From positions 1 through 28,800 of the forward strand of contig JAFWUC010000055.1 of assembly GCA_017518705.1 (NCBI GenBank): 28,800 bases of DNA, given 5' to 3'. The position numbers and the translations under genes are program-made. Below, one piece after another: positions 7,686-14,774 of the stretch; positions within the stretch are counted from its first letter, which is position 1; each line of letters begins with the position of its first letter. The notes beneath the pieces were generated by a model that did no database searches, had not been told where the DNA came from, and saw only the letters and a program-made list of their open reading frames with translations. The stretch is from Clostridia bacterium. GTDB lineage: Bacteria; Bacillota_A; Clostridia; Christensenellales; Aristaeellaceae.

Positions 7686-8947
7686 TGGCAAAGGCAGTCA
7701 TAATGCCCAAGGCGGGCATTACAGTCGAAAGCTGCATCATCGGCAAGTGGCTCAAAAACGTAGGCGACGAGGTCAAGGTAGGGGACATTTTATACACCTA
7801 CGAGACCGACAAGGCGTCCTTTGAGTGCGAAAGCACCGAGGAAGGCACGATCCTGGCCATATTCTTTAACGACGGGGACGAAGTGCCCTGCTTTACCAAC
7901 GTATGCGCCATAGGCAAGCCCGGCGAAAACTTCGACGAGCTCAAGCCCGCCGGCGCGGCTGCCGCGGAAGCACCCAAGGCGGAGGAAAAAGCGCCCGAAG
8001 CGCCCGCTGCCCAGGCGGAAGCCAAGCCCGCCGCCCAGTCTACCGCGAAGCCCGGGGACGAGATAAAGGTGTCTCCCAGGGCCAGGACGCTGGCCGAAAA
8101 AGCCGGCGTGAACGCTTCCGACGCCACCGCCACCGGCCCCGACGGCAGGATAATCGAGCGCGACGTGAGAAAGCTCATGGAAGAGGGCGCGCCTGTCAAG
8201 GCGGAGCCCGCAAAAGCCCCCGCTGCCGAGCCCGCCAAGGCGGAGATCCCCGCTCCCGAGTTCGAGGACGTCAAGTTCTCCGGCATCAGGAAGGCTATCG
8301 CCCGCAGCATGACCCAGAGCCTGTCCACCATGGCGCAGCTCACCAACCACCACTCCTTCGACGCCACCGCCATCCAGGCGTTCCGCAAGGAATGCAAGGC
8401 CGCGGGCGGAGACGTGGGCGGCATCACCCTGGGCGACATGGTGCTTTACGCCGTGTCCCGCACGCTGCTCGCCTTCCCGGACCTGAACGCCAACATGGTG
8501 GACGACACCACCCTGCGCCGCTTCAAGCACGTGAACCTGGGCGTGGCCGTGGATACTCCCAGAGGCATTATGGTGCCCACCATCTTTAACGCCGATACCA
8601 AGAGCCTGCTGGAGATCAGCAAAGAGGTCAAGACCCTGGCCGAGGCCGCCCGCAGCGGCGCCATCAGCCCCGACCTGCTCACCGGCGGCAGCTTCACCGT
8701 ATCCAATCTGGGCAGCACGGGCGTCGAGATGTTCACTCCCGTCATCAATCCGCCCCAGACCGCCATACTGGGCGTGTGCGGCATCACCCAGAGGGTCAGG
8801 GAAGAGGGCGGCCAGATCAAGCTGTATCCCGCCATGGGCCTGAGCCTCACCTACGACCACAGGGCGGTGGACGGTTCTCCCGCCAGCAAATTCGTCAAGG
8901 AACTGTGCCAGAACCTGGAAAAGTTCACTCTGCTTCTGGCAAAGTAA
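7685..8947 (+). CDS. E2 dihydrolipoamide acyltransferase of a 2-oxoacid dehydrogenase complex
   Basis: The core of the complex, 420 residues: it takes the acyl group from E1 on a swinging lipoyl arm and passes it to CoA. Domain order is one lipoyl domain (2-77, ETDKAS with the lipoylated Lys43), an Ala/Pro/Glu-rich linker (about 85-130), an E3-binding domain (SPRARTLAEKAGVN...GRIIERDV), a second linker, and a catalytic domain from about residue 197 ending in the active-site motif YDHRAVDG. I use the ATG at 7685 (AAGGAGGACGAGTA upstream, TAATG overlap) rather than an in-frame start further up that lies inside the SorE-like gene. A single lipoyl domain fits acetoin, branched-chain or small pyruvate dehydrogenases of Gram-positives. 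Acyl specificity is not readable. Confidence 0.94.
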   Translation: MAKAVIMPKAGITVESCIIGKWLKNVGDEVKVGDILYTYETDKASFECESTEEGTILAIFFNDGDEVPCFTNVCAIGKPGENFDELKPAGAAAAEAPKAEEKAPEAPAAQAEAKPAAQSTAKPGDEIKVSPRARTLAEKAGVNASDATATGPDGRIIERDVRKLMEEGAPVKAEPAKAPAAEPAKAEIPAPEFEDVKFSGIRKAIARSMTQSLSTMAQLTNHHSFDATAIQAFRKECKAAGGDVGGITLGDMVLYAVSRTLLAFPDLNANMVDDTTLRRFKHVNLGVAVDTPRGIMVPTIFNADTKSLLEISKEVKTLAEAARSGAISPDLLTGGSFTVSNLGSTGVEMFTPVINPPQTAILGVCGITQRVREEGGQIKLYPAMGLSLTYDHRAVDGSPASKFVKELCQNLEKFTLLLAK

Positions 8948-8959
8948 AGGAGATAAAGC

Positions 8960-10327
8960 ATGGACGCATTTGATCTTATCGTTGTGGGCGGAGGCCCGGG
9001 CGGATATCTTGCCGCCGAAAGAGTGGCGCAGGGCGGCCTGAAGGTGTGCCTGTTCGAGAAAAGGGCGCTGGGCGGCGTGTGCCTTAACGAGGGCTGCATC
9101 CCCACCAAGACCCTGCTCAATTCCGCGAAACTCTACCGCCACGCCACCGAGAGCGCCGCTTTCGGCGTAAAGAGCGAGAATGTGACCTTTGACCACGCCC
9201 AGGTGATAAAGCGCAAGGCCAAGGTGGTAAAGACCCTGGTGAGCGGCGTGGGCATGACCATGAGCGCCAACAAGATAAACGTTGTGAGCGCTTTGGCGGA
9301 AGTCAAGGGCAAGCAGGACGGCAAGTTCGCCGTGGAAGCCGAAGGCAAGACCTATCTGGCTGATCGGCTCATACTGGCGCTGGGTTCCGAAGCGGCGGTG
9401 CCGCCGATCCCCGGCGTCAAGGAAGGCGTGGAGAGCGGCTTCGTGATGACCAACCGCGAGATCCTGGACGAGACCCAGCTGCCCAAGGCGCTGGCCGTGA
9501 TCGGCGGCGGCGTCATCGGGCTTGAGATGGCCTGCTACTTCGCCAGCGTGGGCGTAAAGGTCACCGTTATCGAAATGCTGGACAAGATCGCCGGCGCGAC
9601 CGACCGTGACGTGTGCAAGGTGCTGCAGGCCGAGTACGAGAAGCGGGGCATGGAGTTCAAACTCTCCGCCAAGGTGCTTTCCGTGAAGCCCGGCGCAGTG
9701 GTCTATGAGGACGCTGCCGGACAGCACGAGTGCCCCTGCGACAAGGTGCTGCTCAGCGTCGGCCGCCGCGCCGCCACGAAAGGCGCGGGGCTTGAGAGCC
9801 TGAACCTGGAGATGAACCGCGGCGCCATCGTCACCGACGAGACCCTCGCCACCTCCGTGCCCGGCGTCTGGGCGGTAGGCGACTGCAACGGCAAGCTGAT
9901 GCTGGCGCACACCGCGTACAGGGAAGCCGAAGTGGCCGTGAACAATATCCTGGGCAAAAAGGACCGGATCAACTACAACTCCATCCCTTCCGTCATCTAC
10001 ACCGATCCCGAGGTCGCCAGCGTGGGCTACACCAAGGAAGCCGCCGAAAAGGCGGGCCTGAAGGTCAGGGAAGTCAACGTGCCCATGCTCTACGCGGGCA
10101 GGTACGTGGCCGAAGTGGACGCGGGCAAGGGCTTCTGCAAGCTGGTGCTGGACACGGACAAAAACCGCCTGGTGGGCTGCCACATCGTGGGCTCCTACGC
10201 CAGCGAGATGATCCTGTCCGCCGCCATGATGGTGGACACCGAGCTGCCGCCCGAGCGGCTCAAGAAGTTCGTATTCCCGCATCCCACCGTATGCGAAGTC
10301 ATCAGGGAAGCCATATTCAAACTGTAA
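8960..10327 (+). CDS. lpdA: E3 dihydrolipoyl dehydrogenase
   Basis: A flavoprotein that reoxidises the dihydrolipoyl arm of E2 and reduces NAD+, 455 residues. It has the FAD-binding GGGPGG (10-15), the redox disulfide GGVCLNEGC (Cys41, Cys46), the NAD-binding GGGVIGLEMA, the second FAD motif VWAVGDCNG and the dimer-interface active-site HPTVCE (His441, Glu446). It has no N-terminal lipoyl domain, unlike the E3 of some acetoin and pyruvate complexes. It follows E2 by 12 bp with AAGGAG as ribosome site. The full set of motifs makes the call secure. Confidence 0.95.
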   Translation: MDAFDLIVVGGGPGGYLAAERVAQGGLKVCLFEKRALGGVCLNEGCIPTKTLLNSAKLYRHATESAAFGVKSENVTFDHAQVIKRKAKVVKTLVSGVGMTMSANKINVVSALAEVKGKQDGKFAVEAEGKTYLADRLILALGSEAAVPPIPGVKEGVESGFVMTNREILDETQLPKALAVIGGGVIGLEMACYFASVGVKVTVIEMLDKIAGATDRDVCKVLQAEYEKRGMEFKLSAKVLSVKPGAVVYEDAAGQHECPCDKVLLSVGRRAATKGAGLESLNLEMNRGAIVTDETLATSVPGVWAVGDCNGKLMLAHTAYREAEVAVNNILGKKDRINYNSIPSVIYTDPEVASVGYTKEAAEKAGLKVREVNVPMLYAGRYVAEVDAGKGFCKLVLDTDKNRLVGCHIVGSYASEMILSAAMMVDTELPPERLKKFVFPHPTVCEVIREAIFKL

Positions 10328-10348
10328 TCAAAGAAAGGGGTTTTTACC

Positions 10349-12826
10349 ATGCCTAAGTCATTATACTACGGCCCGGACGAGATCAGAGCCAAAAGCACTA
10401 TCCACTTTACCGACATCCCCGTAAACGCCTACTCCAAGACCGTACAGGAGGAGAGGGCGAACTTCTCCGATGACGAGCTGCTGCGCATCTACCGCGACAT
10501 CACCATCCTGCGCGAGTTCGAGAGCATGCTCACCTCCATCAAGACCCAGAAGGTGTACAACAACGTGGAGACCACCTATCCCGGCCCCGCCCACCTGTCC
10601 GTGGGCCAGGAGGCCGCGTGCGTGGGCCAGGCTTATCTGATGACCCCCAACGATTATCAGTTCGGTTCCCACAGGAGCCACTCCGAGATACTGGCCAAGG
10701 CGCTGTCCTCCATCCAGAAGCTGTCCGATGACGAACTGCTCAAGATAATGGAAAGCTTCCTGGGCGGCGCGACCCTAAGGGCCGTTGAGAAGATGGGCAA
10801 GACCGACAGCGTCAAGGAGCTGGCCATCCGCTTCATCCTTTACGGCACACTCTCCGAGATCTTTGCCCGCAAGACCGGCTTCCACATGGGTCTGGGCGGC
10901 AGTATGCACGCCTTCTTCCTGCCCTTCGGCGTGTATCCCAACAACGCCATCGTGGGCGGCAGCGCTCCCATCGCCACCGGCGCGGCGCTGTACAAGAAGT
11001 GCAACGACAAGAAGGGCTTCGTGGTCTGCAACATCGGCGACGGTTCCCTGGGCTGCGGCCCCGTGCTGGAAGCGCTGAACTTCGCCTGCATGGACCAGTT
11101 CCACACCCTGTGGGGCGACGACGGCCGTGAAGTGAGCGGTCTGCCCATCCTGTTCAACATCTTCAACAACGGCTACGGCATGGGCGGCCAGACCAAGGGC
11201 GAGACCATGGCCTACGACATGCTGGCCAGGCTGGGCGCGGGCTTTACCCCCAACCAGATGCACTCCGAGCGCGTGGACGGCTTCAATCCCCTCGCTGTCA
11301 TCGACGCCATGCGCAGGAAGCTGGAGATCCTCAAGAGCGGCGACGGCCCCGTGCTGCTGGATACCCTTACTTACCGCTTCTGCGGCCACAGCGTGTCCGA
11401 TCAGAACGCCTACCGCGAGAAGGACGAGATCAACGACTGGATGGCCGTGGATCCCATCATCACCTACCGTCAGAGCCTGGTGGAAGCCGGCGTCGCCAAG
11501 GACGACAAGTTCGAGGAGATCCTGGCCGAGACTAAGGAGCGCATGACCAACATCTGCCGTCACGCCGCGGACAAGGAGTTCAGCCCCTACGCCGACATGA
11601 CCGCCGATCCCCTGGTCGTGGAGCGCCTGATGTTCTCCAACGAAAAGGTCAACAGCTTCGGTGACCAGGAAAGTCGCGTGCTGGCTCCCAAGGAGGAGTG
11701 CCCCCGCGTGCAGCAGATCGCCGGCAAGAGCCGTTCCGCCTTCGACGAGACCGGCAAGCCTGTGAGCAAGATGAAGACCTTCAACATCAGGGACGCCATC
11801 TTCGAGCCCCTGATCGACAAGTTCTACGAGGATTCCACCCTGGTCGCCTATGGCGAGGACGTAAGGGACTGGGGCGGCGCGTTCGCCGTGTACCGCGGAC
11901 TGCCTGACGTGCTCCCGCACTCCCGCCTGTTCAACGCCCCCATCAGCGAAGCCTGCATAGTGGGCAGCGCGGTGGGTTACGCCATGTGCGGCGGCAGAGC
12001 GGTGGTAGAGCTCATGTACGCGGACTTTATCGGCCGCGCGGGCGACGAGATATTCAACCAGATGTCCAAGTGGCAGGCCATGAGCGCCGGCATCCTCAAG
12101 ATGCCCGTGATCCTGCGCGTGTCCGTGGGCAGCAAGTACGGCGCCCAGCACTCTCAGGACTGGACCAGCCTGTGCGCCCACATCCCCGGACTTAAAGTCT
12201 GCTTCCCCGCTACTCCCTGGGAGGCCAAGGGCCTGATGCAGACCGCCCTGGACGGCACCGATCCCGTGGTGTTCTTTGAGAGCCAGAGGATCTACGACAT
12301 GGGCGAAATGTTCCACGAGGGCGGCGTGCCCAAGGAGAAGTACTCCATCGAGATCGGCGACGTGAACGTGATCCAGGAAGGCAAGGACGTGACCATCCTG
12401 ACCGTGGGCGCGGCGCTGTACAGGGCCATGGACGCGGCCAAGGAACTGAAGGAAAAGTACGGCATGGAGGCCGAGGTCATCAACCTGCACTCCCTGGTGC
12501 CGCTGAACTACGAGCGCATCATCGAGTCCGTGAAGAAGACGGGCCGCGTGGTGCTGGTGTCCGACGCGTGCCAGAGGGGCAGCTTCCTGAACGACGTTGC
12601 GGCCAACATCACCGAGCTGGCATTCGACTATCTGGACGCGCCCTGCGTGGTGGTAGGCGCCCGCAACTGGATCACCCCGCCCTTCGAGTTCGACAGCTAC
12701 TTCTTCCCGCAGGCCAAGTGGATCATCGACGCGATCCACACCCGCATCGTGCCCCTGCCGGGATATGTGAACGAGACCCAGCCCTCCGACGTGGAAATGA
12801 TCCGCAGGGCGAAGGCCGGCGTTTAA
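10349..12826 (+). CDS. Fused E1 alpha-beta subunit of a 2-oxoacid dehydrogenase (thiamine diphosphate enzyme)
   Basis: Decarboxylates a 2-oxoacid (or cleaves acetoin) and loads the lipoyl arm of E2. The 825-residue chain joins two normally separate subunits: alpha (about 1-450) with the ThDP motif GDGSLG (from 230) and NNGYGMGG (from about 273), plus SHRSHSE and GHSVSDQNAYR; then beta (475-825, MKTFNIRDA onward) with AYGEDV, NAPISEACIVGSAVGYA, GAQHSQDW and a C-terminal transketolase-like domain. The alpha part has an insertion of about 50 residues between SHRSHSEIL and EIFARKTGF, and a longer GDG-to-NN gap (about 40 residues against about 27) through FHTLWGDDGREVSG. AAAGGGG (10334-10340) sits eight bases before the ATG. 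Similar fusions are often annotated as branched-chain (2-oxoisovalerate) E1, but pyruvate or acetoin remain possible. Confidence 0.92.
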   Translation: MPKSLYYGPDEIRAKSTIHFTDIPVNAYSKTVQEERANFSDDELLRIYRDITILREFESMLTSIKTQKVYNNVETTYPGPAHLSVGQEAACVGQAYLMTPNDYQFGSHRSHSEILAKALSSIQKLSDDELLKIMESFLGGATLRAVEKMGKTDSVKELAIRFILYGTLSEIFARKTGFHMGLGGSMHAFFLPFGVYPNNAIVGGSAPIATGAALYKKCNDKKGFVVCNIGDGSLGCGPVLEALNFACMDQFHTLWGDDGREVSGLPILFNIFNNGYGMGGQTKGETMAYDMLARLGAGFTPNQMHSERVDGFNPLAVIDAMRRKLEILKSGDGPVLLDTLTYRFCGHSVSDQNAYREKDEINDWMAVDPIITYRQSLVEAGVAKDDKFEEILAETKERMTNICRHAADKEFSPYADMTADPLVVERLMFSNEKVNSFGDQESRVLAPKEECPRVQQIAGKSRSAFDETGKPVSKMKTFNIRDAIFEPLIDKFYEDSTLVAYGEDVRDWGGAFAVYRGLPDVLPHSRLFNAPISEACIVGSAVGYAMCGGRAVVELMYADFIGRAGDEIFNQMSKWQAMSAGILKMPVILRVSVGSKYGAQHSQDWTSLCAHIPGLKVCFPATPWEAKGLMQTALDGTDPVVFFESQRIYDMGEMFHEGGVPKEKYSIEIGDVNVIQEGKDVTILTVGAALYRAMDAAKELKEKYGMEAEVINLHSLVPLNYERIIESVKKTGRVVLVSDACQRGSFLNDVAANITELAFDYLDAPCVVVGARNWITPPFEFDSYFFPQAKWIIDAIHTRIVPLPGYVNETQPSDVEMIRRAKAGV

Positions 12827-13792
12827 GTGTCACTGATCTATACAGCCCCGGGAACGGACGCGAGGGAGAATCTCGCCCTGGACGAGTTTTTCCTGAACGC
12901 TCTGCCCCCGGGGCAGATTTTACTCTTCTTCTACATAAACCGCCCTTCCGTTATCATAGGGCGCAACCAGAACCCGTACCTGGAGTGCGACATAAGCCGC
13001 CTGAAAAGGGACGGGGTAATACTGGCGCGCCGCGTGTCGGGGGGCGGCGCGGTGTATCATGACGAAGGCAACCTCAATTATTCCTTCCTGGCGCACGAGA
13101 GCGTGTACGACGATGGCAGACAGACGCGCATCATCCTCGACGCGCTGAAAGCGCTGGGCCTTGAAGCCGAGGTCACCGGGCGCAACGACATCTGCCTGGA
13201 TGGGCTCAAGGTCTCCGGCACCGCCTTCGCGAAAAGAGGCTTGAACCGCATGCGCCACGGCACGCTGCTGGTGGACGCTGACTTAGGCGTGCTTTCGGAC
13301 TATCTCAAGCCTTCGCCCCTGAAGCTTGAGGCAAAGGGGATAAAGTCCGTGCGCTCCCGGGTGGGCAACCTGAAAGAAAAAGCCCCCGATATAACGGTGA
13401 GCGGGCTGAAAGCAGCCATAATCCGGGAATTTGAGGCGGCGTACGGCAAGGCGGAGGAGTTTTCGCTGACCGGCGGGCATGAGGACGAGATGGGCAGCCT
13501 ATTGGGCAAGCATTATTCGGAGGAATGGATCTATGGGCAGACGCCCGCGTACGACGTAAAGCTGGAGACCAGGCTCACGTGGGGGCTCGCGCAGCTGTGC
13601 TTCAAGGTCAAAGAGGGCAGGATAACAGACTTCGGTCTGTTTACTGACAGCCTGGATACCGAAGCGGCGGAGAAAATATATCCTTTGCTTATAAATAAGC
13701 CATTCGGCAGGGACACGGTCGTGTCCTCGCTTGCCGAAGGCGACGAAAACGCCCGGGAACTGGCCCGGGCGCTGAGTGAAATGGCGTTTTAG
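12827..13792 (+). CDS. lplA: Lipoate-protein ligase (LplA family)
   Basis: Attaches lipoate to the lipoyl lysine of E2 by way of lipoyl-AMP, 321 residues. The signature RRVSGGGAVYHD (68-79) and the later DGLKVSGTAF loop with the catalytic lysine are present. A C-terminal accessory domain (about 240-321, DVKLETRLTWGLAQLCFKVKEGRI...) is also present, as in long LplA enzymes that activate and transfer in one protein. The start is a GTG that directly abuts the E1 stop, with a weak GAAGG site at 12811-12815, so it probably relies on coupling. It is the last gene of the operon and presumably serves the E2 encoded five kilobases upstream. Confidence 0.92.
   Translation: MSLIYTAPGTDARENLALDEFFLNALPPGQILLFFYINRPSVIIGRNQNPYLECDISRLKRDGVILARRVSGGGAVYHDEGNLNYSFLAHESVYDDGRQTRIILDALKALGLEAEVTGRNDICLDGLKVSGTAFAKRGLNRMRHGTLLVDADLGVLSDYLKPSPLKLEAKGIKSVRSRVGNLKEKAPDITVSGLKAAIIREFEAAYGKAEEFSLTGGHEDEMGSLLGKHYSEEWIYGQTPAYDVKLETRLTWGLAQLCFKVKEGRITDFGLFTDSLDTEAAEKIYPLLINKPFGRDTVVSSLAEGDENARELARALSEMAF
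13746..13770 (-). terminator. Minus-strand terminator inside the 3' end of lplA
   Basis: Read on the minus strand, GCCCGGG (13770-13764), a six-base loop and CCCGGGC (13757-13751) are followed by GTTTTC. On the plus strand there is no T-tract right after the hairpin. It is placed 29 bp beyond the stop of the last minus-strand gene (13799), as expected for the end of that operon. Confidence 0.6.
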
Positions 13793-13798
13793 AGCGGC

Positions 13799-14422
13799 TT
13801 ATTCGGCCTGAAAATCGAACACGGCATACGGGGGAAGCGAGGAAATGTCCGCTTCTCCTTTTATTATTCTGGCGCCGGACGACTTTATGAACTCCTCGGC
13901 GGAGGAGATGGGGAACCGGCAGAAATCGTTGCTGAAGTGCATTGCCACGGCGCTGCGGGGCCGGGCAAGATCGATTATTTCAAGCGCGGTTTTGGTGTCG
14001 ATGGTGTAGAAGCCGCCGATGGGTATCAGAAGCGCGTCGGCGCCTTTGATGAACTCGAGCTGCGCCTTGTCGGGCATGTGGCCCAGGTCGCCCAGGTGCA
14101 CGGCGGTCTGCCCGTCCGCCTGTATCTTTACGATAAGGTTGCTGCCGCGCTTCGCGCCTTTGCAGTCGTCGTGGAAACAGGGAAGGGCGGTTATTTTCAC
14201 GCCGCCGCAGACGTATTCCCCGGCGCGGACCACGGTGAGCTTTGCGCGCTTTACGCCTTCAGTAAAGCAGTGGTCGTGATGCCCGTGGCTCACGGTCAGT
14301 ATATCCGCCGTCTCGTTCAGTTCCCCGTAGCCCACGCTGGGGTCGAAGGGATCGGTGATAACGCTTTCGCCGCCCGAGCAGGTGAGCTTAAAGCAGGCGT
14401 GTCCCAGCCATTTGATCTTCAT
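13799..14422 (-). CDS. Metallo-beta-lactamase-fold metal-dependent hydrolase (UPF0173/UlaG-like)
   Basis: A 207-residue protein of the MBL superfamily subgroup that starts MKIKWLGHACF, typical of UPF0173-type hydrolases. Metal-site motifs are SHGHHDH, a CFHDDCKG stretch, VHLGDLGHMPD and the final MHFSND. The substrate is unknown for most members. I place the start at 14422 because GGAGG lies six bases upstream and the sequence then begins with the family's usual N-terminus; the frame stays open further upstream but without homology. The start lies inside the end of the preceding gene (35 bp overlap), so the two are probably translationally coupled. It is last in the minus-strand operon. Confidence 0.85.
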   Translation of the reverse strand: MKIKWLGHACFKLTCSGGESVITDPFDPSVGYGELNETADILTVSHGHHDHCFTEGVKRAKLTVVRAGEYVCGGVKITALPCFHDDCKGAKRGSNLIVKIQADGQTAVHLGDLGHMPDKAQLEFIKGADALLIPIGGFYTIDTKTALEIIDLARPRSAVAMHFSNDFCRFPISSAEEFIKSSGARIIKGEADISSLPPYAVFDFQAE

Positions 14423-14774
14423 CCGCGGCCTCCATATGATAAAGTAGTGTTTCCAGGTACGCGCTTTCATCCACCCTGCCCAGCCTGAGCGCCAGCGCGA
14501 GGCGCTGCCTGAGCCGCTTATCCGAAAGCTCCGGGGTCTTGTATATGCCGACCAGATCGCTTTTCAGCGTTTCCGGCGCGCTGGTAAAACGGGGAGTTAT
14601 GCAGGCGAGCCCGCCATCGATCTCGACTAAGAACTCCTTTTCTTCAAGGGAGAATCCGGGACAGCGCAGCGGCCAGTCGCTTACGAACAGCGCTTTGCCC
14701 CTGCCGAGTCTTACGAACGCTTCCCGGGGTACCAGGCGCCTTAAAAGGTCAGACAATTCATTTAGAGTATACAT
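14388..14774 (-). CDS. Unknown 128-residue protein
   Basis: I do not recognise the family. The protein is basic and leucine-rich, with an N-terminal helix-like part (NELSDLLRRLVPREAFVRLG), a middle with beta character (ALFVSDWPLRCPGF...FLVEIDGGLACITPRF) and a helical C-terminus (LRQRLALALRLGRVDESAYLETLLYHME). No signal peptide or membrane segment is seen. It overlaps the upstream NAD(P)H-hydrate gene by 17 bp and the downstream hydrolase gene by 35 bp, which supports it being a translated gene of the operon. No good ribosome site precedes the ATG at 14774; a TTG six codons in is an alternative. It could be a small partner of either neighbour, but this is not shown. Confidence 0.6.
   Translation of the reverse strand: MYTLNELSDLLRRLVPREAFVRLGRGKALFVSDWPLRCPGFSLEEKEFLVEIDGGLACITPRFTSAPETLKSDLVGIYKTPELSDKRLRQRLALALRLGRVDESAYLETLLYHMEAADEDQMAGTRLL

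Noticed and set aside
7790..10282. 830-codon open frame on the minus strand opposite the E2 and E3 genes
   Set aside because: Long antisense frames arise from high GC at third positions; this one shows low-complexity His/Gly/Ala/Val composition and no motif, while E2 and E3 have full catalytic signatures.
10775..12739. 654-codon open frame on the minus strand opposite the fused E1 gene
   Set aside because: Composition artefact opposite a well-supported gene; no motif or ribosome site.
13751..13770. Plus-strand terminator for the nine-gene operon at the GCCCGGG hairpin
   Set aside because: On the plus strand the hairpin lies before the lplA stop and is not followed by a T-tract; it fits the minus strand instead.
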